Source: Lachnospiraceae bacterium UBA3866
Lineage (GTDB): Bacteria; Bacillota; Clostridia; Lachnospirales; Lachnospiraceae
NCBI GenBank assembly: GCA_002392345.1
Contig: DGGU01000050.1
Coordinates: 1-37,531 of the forward strand
Length of the DNA: 37,531 nt
Direction: 5' to 3'
Positions 16,070-24,752 of this stretch are shown here, one piece after another. The notes under the pieces are model-generated. The model saw only the letters and a list, made by a program, of their open reading frames with translations, searched no databases and had not been told where the DNA came from. Within the stretch, counting starts at the first letter, position 1. Every line of letters starts with the position of its first letter. The translations under genes were made by a program, and so were the position numbers.

Positions 16070-17119
16070 TTACACAACAAATCCGTATCTCTTTGGATCT
16101 TCTTGGTCGATAATATAATCAGCAACTCCAGTAAGATATGCAGCACCAGTTACCATTGGAACTACTGCATCAAAGTTTCCTACTTTTGTTGTCTCCTTTA
16201 TCTCGCCAATAAAGAGTGAGCCAATGATACTTTCATATCTAAATTTCTCACCAACTTTTATCTCTCCAAGATGATGAAGAGTAGCAAGTTTTGCTGATGT
16301 TCCAGTTCCACAAGGTGATCTATCAACAGAATGATCTCCAAATACTACACAATTTCTCTTATCGGCTTTGTTCTTATCTGGCTCATCTTCAAAGAATTCC
16401 ATAAGATCTATTGTTGTTATATCAAGCTCTGGGTGCTTTACTTTCTCAGCTTCATTTACTTTCGCAAGACATGCCATACCAAAGTTAGAATACCATCCTG
16501 CATTCTTAGCTACAATATCAGGAAGTACTGGGGTAACTTTTTTAATGTCAACAAGTGCAAAGAATGATCCACCAAATGATATAGTAAATGGAAGTTCATA
16601 TGTCTTACCTTCAAATTCAACACTGGTCTTGCAATTCTCTTTAAATACAAATGCAGGTACATTTGTAAGAGTAACTGACTCTACCTTACCATTTTTTACT
16701 ATAGCCTTTGTTCTTATGATACCTGCTGGCGCATCAAGAACTACTTCATTTTCTCCTTCATGCGCCTCTTTAAGTCCACCCTCAAGTATAACAGTAACTG
16801 AACCTATAGTACAGTGCCCACACATATTAAGGTATCCACCTGTATCCATAAAGATAACTCCGTAGTCTGCTTCTTTATGAACTGGTTCACAAAGGAATGC
16901 TCCAAACATCTCTCTATGTCCTCTTGGCTCATGCATCAATGCTGTCCTGATGTTATCAGCATTTTTTACCATCCAGTTCTTCTTTTCAATCATGTCCTTG
17001 CCTTGTGGCTCATCAAATCCGCCTGTAACGATACGGCAGAATTCGCCTTCTGTATGAGCATCAATAACTTCAAGAACTCTCTCATACTTTTTGTAGTCAA
17101 CTTTTCGTGTAATTTTCAT
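16070..17119 (-). CDS. prdF: Proline racemase PrdF
   Basis: A 349-residue, cofactor-independent proline racemase that interconverts L- and D-proline and so supplies D-proline to the reductase. Both catalytic cysteines are present: Cys100 in NMCGHCTIGS and Cys270 in DRSPCGTGTSA. The enzyme is cytosolic and the residues act as the two-base thiol pair. A GAGGAGGT ribosome-binding site lies seven bases before the ATG. The 112-bp gap to putP holds an imperfect inverted repeat, AGTGCT...AGCACT, about 17154-17174, that could be an operator. The gene is next to putP, prdD and prdE but lies 9 kb from prdAB. A 4-hydroxyproline epimerase is the main alternative; the prd context favours proline. Confidence 0.9.
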   Translation of the reverse strand: MKITRKVDYKKYERVLEVIDAHTEGEFCRIVTGGFDEPQGKDMIEKKNWMVKNADNIRTALMHEPRGHREMFGAFLCEPVHKEADYGVIFMDTGGYLNMCGHCTIGSVTVILEGGLKEAHEGENEVVLDAPAGIIRTKAIVKNGKVESVTLTNVPAFVFKENCKTSVEFEGKTYELPFTISFGGSFFALVDIKKVTPVLPDIVAKNAGWYSNFGMACLAKVNEAEKVKHPELDITTIDLMEFFEDEPDKNKADKRNCVVFGDHSVDRSPCGTGTSAKLATLHHLGEIKVGEKFRYESIIGSLFIGEIKETTKVGNFDAVVPMVTGAAYLTGVADYIIDQEDPKRYGFVV

Positions 17120-17153
17120 AAATTACCTCCTCAATATTTTTTAGTAAACATGT

Positions 17154-17174
17154 TTAGTGCTAAATCCTTAAGCA
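17154..17174 (-). promoter_or_regulatory. Inverted repeat upstream of prdF
   Basis: On the minus strand AGTGCT is separated by nine bases from AGCACT, about 40 bases upstream of the prdF start. It may be an operator or a leader hairpin. I see no convincing -35/-10 pair to fix its position relative to a promoter. Confidence 0.35.
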
Positions 17175-17231
17175 CTTAATACAGTTTACAAATAATATAT
17201 ATTCACCACCATGTCCAATCGTGGTTATAGT

Positions 17232-18776
17232 TTAAATATTGGTCATAACTTGATCAAAAGTATCTTGTATCTCTTTCTCTGGTTCAGGAGTAACTTTTGA
17301 TACAACAATTGCTACAATAAGATTTACAAGGAATGCAGGAAGAAGTTCATATATGTTCCATGCTCCACCAAGTGGGCGAACCATAAACTTCCAAACGAAT
17401 ATAACTATAGCACCAGCTACCATACCTGCGCCGACACCTTGCTTATTCATTCTCTTATCAAAGAGTGCAAGAAGCATACCAGGACCAAAGCAAGCGCCAA
17501 ATCCAGCCCAAGCAAATGCAACAACTTGGAATATAGATTTTCCTATAGGTGAATCAGGATTGCTTGCAATGAATATAGCAAGTATAACTATAATAACTAT
17601 AGTACATCTTGCAGCGAAAAGTGATTGCTTAGCATCAAGTTTCTTCTTAAATGTGCCTTGCATGATATTCTCTGAGAATGAAGAAGCTGCACAGAGAAGT
17701 TGAGAGTCTGCAGTACTCATAGTAGCTGCTAAAATTCCTGCAAGGATAACACCTGCGATAACTGCAAAGAATACACCATTTTGCGCTAAAAGATTGGCAA
17801 TGTGTATTATAACTCTTTCTGAATCAGATCCAGAAAGCTCTGCTATAACACCTTCATTAGACATTGCTTTACCAATGATACCAATTATAATAGCAACTCC
17901 CATAGATATAAATACCCAGGTAGCTGCTATACGACGAGACACTTTCAATTCATTCTCATCTCTTATAGACATGAAACGAACTAAGATATGTGGCATACCA
18001 AAATATCCAAGTCCCCATGCAAGAGTAGATATGATAGTGATAAATCCATATGCACCAGCTGTGTTAGTGCTTGGGTCATAAGTCTCATTTAACTTAAGAT
18101 AGCCAGGAAGTCCGCCAAGATATTGCATTGCATTGTTCCAACCACCTGCTTTATTGATTGCAAAGAATACTATGACAACAAGTGCAAACGTCATAATGAT
18201 AGATTGGATAAGGTCCATAACTGCAACAGATCCAAATCCACCAACAGTTGAATAAGAAAGTATAACTACAGCACCTATGATAACTCCTACCATGTAATTC
18301 ATCTCAAATAATGTCGTGAATAGTTTTCCTATAGCCTGAAGTCCAGATGCAACATAAGGTATAAAGAATATAATTATAACAACTGCTGCCACTGTCTCGA
18401 TAACATGGCTCTTATCACCAAATCTCTTTGAAAAGAACCCTGGGATTGTTATAGCATTGATCTTAGCGCTATAACGACGAAGTCTCTTAGCTACTAATAA
18501 GAAATTAAGATATGTTCCTACACCAAGTCCTATAGCTGTCCAAGTAGCATCAGCAAGGCCAGTAAGATATGCAACGCCAGGAATACCCATAAGAAGATAT
18601 GAACTCATATCTGAAGCTTCTGCTGACATCGCTGTAACAAGTGGTCCCATTCCTCTACCCCCGAGGAAGAAACCTTCACTGTTTTGTTTGGTTCTTCTAC
18701 CAATATAAACTCCAGTACAGATTACAAGTAATAGGTAGATAATAATTACTGCTAAAATAGCAAAACTGGTACTCAT
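17232..18776 (-). CDS. putP: Sodium/proline symporter PutP
   Basis: A 514-residue sodium:solute symporter of the SSS family with about 13 transmembrane segments. The region SAEASDMSSYLLMGIPGVAY near residue 45 matches the substrate and Na+-binding segment of PutP (E. coli Asp55), and GILAATMSTADSQLLCAASSFSEN carries the conserved Ser/Thr Na2 site. It should import L-proline with Na+ for the downstream racemase. The frame extends to 18815, but the ATG at 18776 has AAAGGAG eight bases upstream and gives the normal PutP N-terminus MSTSFAILAV. A leader of roughly 250 bases precedes it and is not explained. Pantothenate or other SSS substrates are less likely given prdF next door. Confidence 0.92.
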   Translation of the reverse strand: MSTSFAILAVIIIYLLLVICTGVYIGRRTKQNSEGFFLGGRGMGPLVTAMSAEASDMSSYLLMGIPGVAYLTGLADATWTAIGLGVGTYLNFLLVAKRLRRYSAKINAITIPGFFSKRFGDKSHVIETVAAVVIIIFFIPYVASGLQAIGKLFTTLFEMNYMVGVIIGAVVILSYSTVGGFGSVAVMDLIQSIIMTFALVVIVFFAINKAGGWNNAMQYLGGLPGYLKLNETYDPSTNTAGAYGFITIISTLAWGLGYFGMPHILVRFMSIRDENELKVSRRIAATWVFISMGVAIIIGIIGKAMSNEGVIAELSGSDSERVIIHIANLLAQNGVFFAVIAGVILAGILAATMSTADSQLLCAASSFSENIMQGTFKKKLDAKQSLFAARCTIVIIVILAIFIASNPDSPIGKSIFQVVAFAWAGFGACFGPGMLLALFDKRMNKQGVGAGMVAGAIVIFVWKFMVRPLGGAWNIYELLPAFLVNLIVAIVVSKVTPEPEKEIQDTFDQVMTNI

Positions 18777-18983
18777 AATATTTCTCCTTTCTTCTTTCCT
18801 TACGATTAGTCCCACATCATATAAAGGGGAAATAAGATTACCTTCACACGTCCTTTAAGGCACCTCCTAAAAACACGCGAAAAAATAATGCTTATTAATC
18901 TAAAACCAACCTCTCGCTCGCCCCGCAAGCTATAAGGCAATTCTAGATTTCTTAATTTTTTCTTAATATTATTATAATAAAAA
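18777..18983 (-). other. Long putP leader region
   Basis: This stretch between the pepD terminator and putP has no credible gene. On the minus strand it contains a GC-rich patch (GCTTGCGGGGCGAGCGAGAG, about 18909-18928) and an isolated strong ribosome-binding-like AGGAGGTG near 18858 that is not followed by a usable ORF. A weak open frame over 18806-19006 has no matching start signal. Confidence 0.4.
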
Positions 18984-19007
18984 AATGACAGTCTGTCAAC
19001 TGTCATT
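18984..19007 (-). terminator. Terminator after pepD
   Basis: AATGACAG and CTGTCATT form an 8-bp stem followed on the minus strand by TTTTTATTAT. It closes the ABC transporter and dipeptidase operon. Confidence 0.8.
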
Positions 19008-19027
19008 TATGCATAAATTCTTTAATT

Positions 19028-20551
19028 TTACGCTTGTTTTTCTAGATACTTCAATAAGAAATCATAGACCTTACCGACTGTGTCTATATACAAAGTCTCA
19101 TCGACGCTGTGCACCCCTTTCATAGTAGGTCCTATAGACACTGCCTCAAGTCCTTTCATCTTATCAAGCAGGAGTCCACATTCAAGACCTCCATGAGTAG
19201 CGACAACCTTCATATCACGACCATATAATTCTCTATAAGTAGAAAGCAGGTCTTCTTTTAATTTTGAATCTTTTTTATACTGCCATGCAGGATACTCGCC
19301 ACCTACTTCACACTTACCACCTACAGATTTGAAAATAGTCTTATACTTCTTTATAACCCTATTCTTTTTTAGATCTTCATTAGACCTTGCGAGAGAAGTT
19401 AGTGTGATTTTGTCCTCTTCCGTTTTAATCACTCCAAGGTTCACTGAAGTCCAAGGAAGGTTGATGAATTCTTGACTAACTTCTAGGAGACCTTGAGGGA
19501 TGGCGATTAGCGTATCAATAACTCGCTTGGTTGACTCTTTATCAAGTGGGCTCGCTGTGGAGAACAGTCCACCGGACTGTTCTCCCCCTACGTTTTGGGG
19601 GCTCGTAGTACTTACTCCTGTAGAATTACTAAGTTCGATTTTTATATCTTTATCAGTTAATATATACTCTTTTTTAAGTTCAGTCTCTAATTTGCTAATT
19701 AAAGTTTTAAATTTATCTTCATCTTCTGTATTCACACATATTTCGCACTTAGCTTCTGGGCAGATGACATTTTCAAATCTGCCACCTTCAATAGATAAAA
19801 GATTATAATCAATACCCTCATCAAACATTTCTTTAAGTATATATGCAATCTCAATTATGGCATTGGCTCTTCCTTTATGTATCTCCATACCTGAGTGGCC
19901 ACCAAGGAGGCCAGTAACTTTTAAAGTGTAATTGACAAAAGATGGCTCGCGAAAATCCACCATACGAGTGATTGGGATGCTGCTATCAAGATGCGATCCA
20001 CCAGCACACGATACTGTGAGTTCTCCTTCTTCTTCTGAGTCTATATTGATCAATCTCTTGCCTTTAAATATATTGCCATCAACTCCTATCGCGCCATACA
20101 TGCCCGTCTCTTCGTCTGCAGTAAATAATGCTTCTATAGGGACTTTAACATCGCTGTCATCAAGCATAGCAAGTATGATGGCAACGCCTATCCCATCATC
20201 ACCGCCTAGACTTGTGTCCTTAGCTCTTAAGTAATTGCCGTCAATATAGACATCAAGGCCTTCTTTTGACATGTCTTTAGTTGATGATACTGTTTTCACA
20301 CAGACCATGTCGATGTGGGCCTGTAAAATAACGGGCTCGCATAGCTCGCCCCTACGATTATTCACTGGCTCGCCACTGCCATTCTTTTTTATGATAACAT
20401 TTTTAGCATCGTCAACTATATATTCAAGGTTTCTGTCTTTAGCAAAACTTATAAGATAACTAACTATACCATCAAGGTTGCCACTGCCATGAGGGATCTT
20501 GCAGATATCTAAAAAATACTTAAATACATTTTTTGGTTCCAGGTTATTCAT
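19028..20551 (-). CDS. pepD: PepD-type M20 dipeptidase (aminoacyl-histidine dipeptidase)
   Basis: A 507-residue M20/M28-superfamily zinc dipeptidase. Metal and catalytic signatures are QAHIDMVC (His-x-Asp), LGGDDGIGVA (bridging Asp), TADEETGM (catalytic Glu), NIDSEEEGEL (metal Asp) and the late GVHSVDE His. It should hydrolyse a range of Xaa-His and other dipeptides in the cytosol. ATG 20551 is chosen over the TTG one codon upstream. The gene overlaps the preceding small membrane protein by eight bases, so it belongs to the ABC transporter operon. It is longer than typical members by roughly 25-30 residues because of at least three in-frame insertions that match the 24-bp palindromic element (encoding RRGELCEP, RMVDFREP and a GGEQSGGLFS-containing loop). 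Confidence 0.88.
   Translation of the reverse strand: MNNLEPKNVFKYFLDICKIPHGSGNLDGIVSYLISFAKDRNLEYIVDDAKNVIIKKNGSGEPVNNRRGELCEPVILQAHIDMVCVKTVSSTKDMSKEGLDVYIDGNYLRAKDTSLGGDDGIGVAIILAMLDDSDVKVPIEALFTADEETGMYGAIGVDGNIFKGKRLINIDSEEEGELTVSCAGGSHLDSSIPITRMVDFREPSFVNYTLKVTGLLGGHSGMEIHKGRANAIIEIAYILKEMFDEGIDYNLLSIEGGRFENVICPEAKCEICVNTEDEDKFKTLISKLETELKKEYILTDKDIKIELSNSTGVSTTSPQNVGGEQSGGLFSTASPLDKESTKRVIDTLIAIPQGLLEVSQEFINLPWTSVNLGVIKTEEDKITLTSLARSNEDLKKNRVIKKYKTIFKSVGGKCEVGGEYPAWQYKKDSKLKEDLLSTYRELYGRDMKVVATHGGLECGLLLDKMKGLEAVSIGPTMKGVHSVDETLYIDTVGKVYDFLLKYLEKQA
19548..19608 (-). repeat. Palindromic element variant inside pepD with 12-bp stem
   Basis: The ends GGGCTCG (19548-19554) and CCCTACG (19586-19592) match the 24-bp element, but the core is replaced by a perfect 12-bp hairpin, GGAGAACAGTCC at 19559-19570 against 19574-19585. 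A second end, GGGGGCTCGTAG, follows at 19597-19608. The insertion keeps the pepD frame open and encodes a Gly/Ser/Gln-rich loop. Confidence 0.75.
19943..19966 (-). repeat. Palindromic element, degenerate copy inside pepD
   Basis: On the coding strand it reads CGT ATG GTG GAT TTT CGC GAG CCA, encoding RMVDFREP. It keeps the ends of the 24-bp element, and its frame is the same as the copy at 20333. Confidence 0.6.
20333..20356 (-). repeat. Palindromic element, consensus copy inside pepD
   Basis: A perfect consensus copy of the 24-bp element lies within the coding region and encodes RRGELCEP between the strand KNVIIKK and the metal-binding QAHIDMVC. A further GGCTCGCC half-copy follows at 20367-20374. 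Confidence 0.85.
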
Positions 20552-21011
20552 CAAAACTCATATCTCCAAACTCATCAAGCACCACCTCTTCATCTTCAGC
20601 ACTTGTAACTGTCGCAAGTGGTACAAACTCACTTATGTAGGTATCATAAGGAGCATCGTTCATAAGCCCAACTAGATTTATAACAACCCCATCATATGCT
20701 CTTGGAAGAGGTACATCATAAGATATATTCTCTTTGTCTCCGCCTTTTACCTTCGTAACCTGCATATCTATATGAGCCTTAGGACCTATCCATATAGCCA
20801 TACCACGATCGCCATTACTTAGATCCGCTACTTCATTGCCCTTTATATATACCTTAACCTTGTATGGTGCTTCAACCTCTCTTCCATTGACTTCCATAGT
20901 CTTATTGTCAAAATATATTGTGTGCCCGCGTCCTATATAAATCATAAGAAAACACATAGCGACTAGGATGACAACTAAAATGATTTTATAAAGCAGACTC
21001 TTATTTTTCAT
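20544..21011 (-). CDS. Small membrane-anchored protein of the ABC operon (DUF6672-like)
   Basis: A 155-residue protein with an N-terminal transmembrane anchor (about residues 8-26, LLYKIILVVILVAMCFLMIY) and an extracytoplasmic domain with conserved-looking segments GRGHTIYFDNKTME, VKVYIKGNEV and MAIWIGPKAHIDMQVT. The layout resembles the DUF6672 proteins found beside ABC transporters that use a DUF3798-type binding protein; this name is from memory and is moderate. It overlaps the upstream permease gene by 11 bases and the downstream pepD by eight. It may be an accessory subunit of the transporter. No enzymatic motif is seen. Confidence 0.65.
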   Translation of the reverse strand: MKNKSLLYKIILVVILVAMCFLMIYIGRGHTIYFDNKTMEVNGREVEAPYKVKVYIKGNEVADLSNGDRGMAIWIGPKAHIDMQVTKVKGGDKENISYDVPLPRAYDGVVINLVGLMNDAPYDTYISEFVPLATVTSAEDEEVVLDEFGDMSFDE

Positions 21012-22086
21012 TTTCCGTTCCCTCCTTAGTCATTTTCTTCTTCTTGTGTTTCTTAGTCTCATACATTACAAGTGCAAGAGTTATAACTCCATAAGATATG
21101 AACACTCTAAAGTACTCTCCTATCATAGAGTCTCCAGTTATAACTGTCCCTGCACGAGGTGCAACTATAAACATAAGGTGGAATAGTATAACTCCAAGAA
21201 AGACGTTGCCTATACTTGCCTTATCTACTGATGCTCCACCTACAAGAAGTGCCGCTATACAGAACATTCCTATCTGGCTATGAGAACTATATGTAGCGAT
21301 ATTTCCCATATTTTGTAGATAAAGTATCATACCAAATCCAGCAAGCACAGTCGACATAATTATAGAAAGTATTCTTGTCCTATCGACATTGATTCCAGCC
21401 GCTCTTGCAACTTCCATATTTTGTCCAACTGCTCTCATATCTTGGCCAAGTTTAGTTTTAGTGAACCAAACTATGAATAGACAAAGTAATATGATAATCA
21501 CAAAACTTATTACAGGAATTTTTACTCCAGCGACATTGATCGATACAAGATTATCTATGCTCTGCCTTAAGTTTAGAAGACTAACTGTGTTTCTTATACC
21601 ATAACCACGTGGTAATTTTATTGATTCATGAAGTATAGGAATAATTGGTCCCATCATATAGAGAACCACTAACTGATATATACCATTGATGAAGAAACTT
21701 ATAATATAACTTGTTATCATCTCTCTACCTCTTGACTTATTGAGCAAAGTTCCGCAAAGTGCTCCAAGAAGTATAGATATAGGTATAGAAAGTATCATGG
21801 CAAGAACTACACCAGGTATACCCCAGATCTGCCAATCAGATGTAAATATAAGTGCTATCTCACCTGCCATCGCACCAAGAGTCATACCAAAGTTAAGACC
21901 CATACCTGCCATAATAGGTATAAGGAGACTTAATATAAGAAATGTATTACGAACTATTCTTGTCACTATCTCATTAAAGAGATAACTGGTCGAGAAACCA
22001 CTAAGTGGTATGCACACTGCACATATGATTATGAACATGATAGGAACAGATCTATCGGCGAGGAATTTTCTAACATCGAATTTCAT
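21001..22086 (-). CDS. ABC transporter permease (BPD_transp_2 family), second subunit
   Basis: A 361-residue integral membrane permease with eight to ten hydrophobic segments, of the branched-chain amino acid/ribose/BMP-type family. Typical blocks are GAMAGEIALIFTSDW, GALCGTLLNKSRGREMITSYIISF and the coupling-helix region GQNMEVARAAGINVDRTRILSI, followed by LLVGGASVDKASIGNVFLG. It is paralogous to the preceding permease and should pair with it as a heterodimer. Its ATG overlaps the TAA of the first permease (TAATG), which fixes a one-to-one translation ratio. The substrate is not readable from sequence; purine nucleosides, sugars and peptides are all handled by related systems. Confidence 0.88.
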   Translation of the reverse strand: MKFDVRKFLADRSVPIMFIIICAVCIPLSGFSTSYLFNEIVTRIVRNTFLILSLLIPIMAGMGLNFGMTLGAMAGEIALIFTSDWQIWGIPGVVLAMILSIPISILLGALCGTLLNKSRGREMITSYIISFFINGIYQLVVLYMMGPIIPILHESIKLPRGYGIRNTVSLLNLRQSIDNLVSINVAGVKIPVISFVIIILLCLFIVWFTKTKLGQDMRAVGQNMEVARAAGINVDRTRILSIIMSTVLAGFGMILYLQNMGNIATYSSHSQIGMFCIAALLVGGASVDKASIGNVFLGVILFHLMFIVAPRAGTVITGDSMIGEYFRVFISYGVITLALVMYETKKHKKKKMTKEGTENEK

Positions 22087-23132
22087 TATGCTCTCCTCCC
22101 ATCATTAGTTTTTCTTGTGAGTGCATAAAGTATCATACCATTTGAAACTATGATTCTTATAACTTCACTCATATCCATATGAATCATTGAGTTCATTACA
22201 GTAGGCGTCATAGTAACTATGCCTTGGAAAAGCAAGGTTCCTATGATTACATTTGCAATGCTTGCTTTGTTGACTGAAGCACCACCTATAAGGATAGCTG
22301 ACACTGCAGGAAGCGCCATATTGAATGGTGCCATATAAAGCTGTATGAAACCAAAACCTTGTTCATACACAAGTATGCCTATAGCAGCAAGCCAAGTAGA
22401 CATGATAACTGATAAAGTTCTTATCCTATCTATATTCACTCCTGATGCTTTAGCAAATACTGGATTAGATCCAACTGCTGTCATAGCGGTGCCAGTTTTT
22501 GTTCTTAAAAAGCTCCACATGATGAAACTAAGAACTGCAAAGAAAAGTATCGCTCCAGTAGGTATAGCAAGATTTCCAATCTTTATCTCAAGGAAACTTG
22601 ATAATACTTTGTCATAAAATCCTTCAAGTGATATGGTTGTTCTAAGACCCTTTCCTTCATAACCCCAGACCATTGTAGGACTGTGATAAGGAAGAAGAAG
22701 CCACATCATACACATGAAAGATACTGCAGAGAAACCGACATAGGTCGCAACCATCATCTCTCCGCCTTTTATATGATTAAGCAAAACTCCGTATAAATAT
22801 CCGAAAATTATAGCAAATGGTGTAGCAAAAAGTATGGCCATTATAAAGCTCTGTACACCCGTAAAACCAAGTTCTATCGATATAGTTCCACCAAGAAGTC
22901 CAGCTATAATACCAAAAGGCAAACCAAAATTAAGTCCGCAGCCAGAGTGTATCATAGGAACCATCGCAAGAACTAGAACTGCATTCCAACTAAAGCGATT
23001 AAGTAGATTAGTAATCTGCGTTGGTAAGTCTGCCCCTACAAATGGCGCCATTATGAAAAGCGCTACAAGAAAGGCAAGTATTATAAATCTTGGCACACCG
23101 AAATCTCTAATTATATTTTTAATTCTCTCCAT
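22086..23132 (-). CDS. ABC transporter permease (BPD_transp_2 family), first subunit
   Basis: A 348-residue permease homologous to the next gene, with blocks GLNFGLPFGIIAGLLGGTIS, GVLLNHIKGGEMMVATYVGF, GSNPVFAKASGVNIDRIRTLS (coupling helix) and LIGGASVNKASIANVIIG. The frame is open to 23165, but ATG 23132 (MERIKNIIRDF) has a purine-rich AGGGGGGA upstream at a normal distance and lies just after the ATPase stop, so it is the better start. It forms the membrane channel with the second permease and is energised by the double ATPase. Confidence 0.88.
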   Translation of the reverse strand: MERIKNIIRDFGVPRFIILAFLVALFIMAPFVGADLPTQITNLLNRFSWNAVLVLAMVPMIHSGCGLNFGLPFGIIAGLLGGTISIELGFTGVQSFIMAILFATPFAIIFGYLYGVLLNHIKGGEMMVATYVGFSAVSFMCMMWLLLPYHSPTMVWGYEGKGLRTTISLEGFYDKVLSSFLEIKIGNLAIPTGAILFFAVLSFIMWSFLRTKTGTAMTAVGSNPVFAKASGVNIDRIRTLSVIMSTWLAAIGILVYEQGFGFIQLYMAPFNMALPAVSAILIGGASVNKASIANVIIGTLLFQGIVTMTPTVMNSMIHMDMSEVIRIIVSNGMILYALTRKTNDGRRA

Positions 23133-23145
23133 ATAGCAGTCCCCC

Positions 23146-24726
23146 CTAAGCAGCTTTCGCACCAATCATAAGTGCACCAAATTTCTCTACTGGTTCAGTC
23201 GCCTTATATATGCCAGCAACTTTACCATCTGATACTATAGCGATTCTATCACATATTTGCCTAAGTTCTTCTATCTCTGACGATACCATAACTATAGTTG
23301 TACCATATTTTTCGTTATAACCTTTGAGTGCATCAAGTACTAGCGCTTTCGCTCCTACATCTATACCACGAGTAGGTTCTGATACAAAAAGAAACTTTGG
23401 CTGCATGGCAAATGCTTTCGCTAAGCACACCTTCTGTTGATTGCCACCTGAAAGTTCTCTTGCCTTCTGTTTCGAACTTGTACACTTTATATTCAATGCT
23501 TCTATATAATGATCTGTAACTTCTTTGATCTCTTCATTGCTTCTAAAAGACATGAGTTTGCCAAGAATCTTTTTTAGAAACTTATCTTTAACTTGCATAG
23601 TAAGGAATGATATATTCCACTCTAAACTTTCATCAAGTAAGAGTCCCACTCCTCTTCTATCTTCAGAAACGAAGGCTATATCTTTCTTTAGTGAACTCAT
23701 AGGTTCCGAGATATTAATCTTTTCATTTTTATATGACACATCGCCTTCTGCATCGTATAAGCCCATGATACCATTAGGTATCCCTAGTTTCCCCTGTCCA
23801 GCAAGTCCGCCTATACCAAGTATCTCACCATCATATACATCTATAGAAAAGTCTCTGACATTTTCTCCTGGCATATCTACATAGAGATTTTTTATAGACA
23901 TTATGACATCTTTCCCTTCTACATTTCTTGGTTCTCTATGTTTTGTATCCACTTCTCTACCAATCATGTACTTTGTTATCTCATCTACAGTAATCTTATC
24001 TATGTCACTTGTCTTTACGACAACGCCATCTCTTATAACAGTAACTTTGTTACAGATGTCCATGATCTCATTTAATCTATGTGAAATAAATATGATAGCT
24101 ATTCCTCGACTTGCAAGATTCTTAATTGACTTAAGCATAGTCTCTGCTTCTTTTTCAGTAAGAACTGCAGTCGGTTCATCAAGTATCAAAACTTTAAGCT
24201 TCTCTTTACTTATCTCCCTTGCTATCTCAGTAAATTGCTTATGTCCTACGGGCATACTTTGAACTAGCATATCATCATCTATCTTAATTCCAACTTTATC
24301 AATAGCATCATCCGCTATCTCCTTCATCTTCTTCCTATCAAGAGTATCAAGCCTATCGCCAAAGGCACTTGACACTAAGCTTTTCTTAGTAGGTTCCCTA
24401 TTAAAAAGGATATTTTCTGTCGCAGTAAAGCCAGGTATAAGAGAAAACTCTTGGTGAACCATTCCTATACCATAATTTAGTGCATCAAAAGATGAATTAA
24501 TCTGAGCCTTTTCGCCATTTATAAATATATCCCCTTCATAGCCACCAGTGCTTGCAATTACTTCGTCGCCAAAAAGTATATTCATAAGGGTGCTCTTTCC
24601 TGCGCCATTTTCTCCTACAAGGCCTATAATCTCACCTTCGCTTAACTCCATATTGATGTCATGCAAAACTGCAGTGCCATAATAGGATTTTTTTATGTTT
24701 TTCATTTCCAATACTTTGCTTTTCAT
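23146..24726 (-). CDS. ABC transporter double ATP-binding protein (RbsA/YufO-like)
   Basis: A 526-residue protein with two fused nucleotide-binding domains. Domain one has a full Walker A (GLVGENGAGKSTLMN, about residue 34) and Walker B (KVLILDEPTAVLT), with the signature region MPVGHKQFTEIAREIS. Domain two has a changed Walker A (GGLAGQGKLGI, with Lys but no GKS/T), as usual in this family, and a good signature ELSGGNQQKVCLAKAF. This asymmetry is typical of ribose, nucleoside and BMP-type importers. No strong ribosome-binding site is present. A terminator-like hairpin lies just upstream at 24753-24772, so expression is probably lower than that of the binding protein. Confidence 0.93.
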   Translation of the reverse strand: MKSKVLEMKNIKKSYYGTAVLHDINMELSEGEIIGLVGENGAGKSTLMNILFGDEVIASTGGYEGDIFINGEKAQINSSFDALNYGIGMVHQEFSLIPGFTATENILFNREPTKKSLVSSAFGDRLDTLDRKKMKEIADDAIDKVGIKIDDDMLVQSMPVGHKQFTEIAREISKEKLKVLILDEPTAVLTEKEAETMLKSIKNLASRGIAIIFISHRLNEIMDICNKVTVIRDGVVVKTSDIDKITVDEITKYMIGREVDTKHREPRNVEGKDVIMSIKNLYVDMPGENVRDFSIDVYDGEILGIGGLAGQGKLGIPNGIMGLYDAEGDVSYKNEKINISEPMSSLKKDIAFVSEDRRGVGLLLDESLEWNISFLTMQVKDKFLKKILGKLMSFRSNEEIKEVTDHYIEALNIKCTSSKQKARELSGGNQQKVCLAKAFAMQPKFLFVSEPTRGIDVGAKALVLDALKGYNEKYGTTIVMVSSEIEELRQICDRIAIVSDGKVAGIYKATEPVEKFGALMIGAKAA

Positions 24727-24752
24727 AGTGTTATTACCATCTTAAAAAATAA

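Noticed and set aside
18777..18983. A T-box or known riboswitch before putP
   Set aside because: No T-box motif or other consensus I can recognise is present; left as an unexplained leader.
18806..19006. A 66-aa ORF upstream of putP
   Set aside because: It begins inside the pepD terminator, lacks a fitting ribosome-binding site and has an unconvincing composition; the region is better described as leader.
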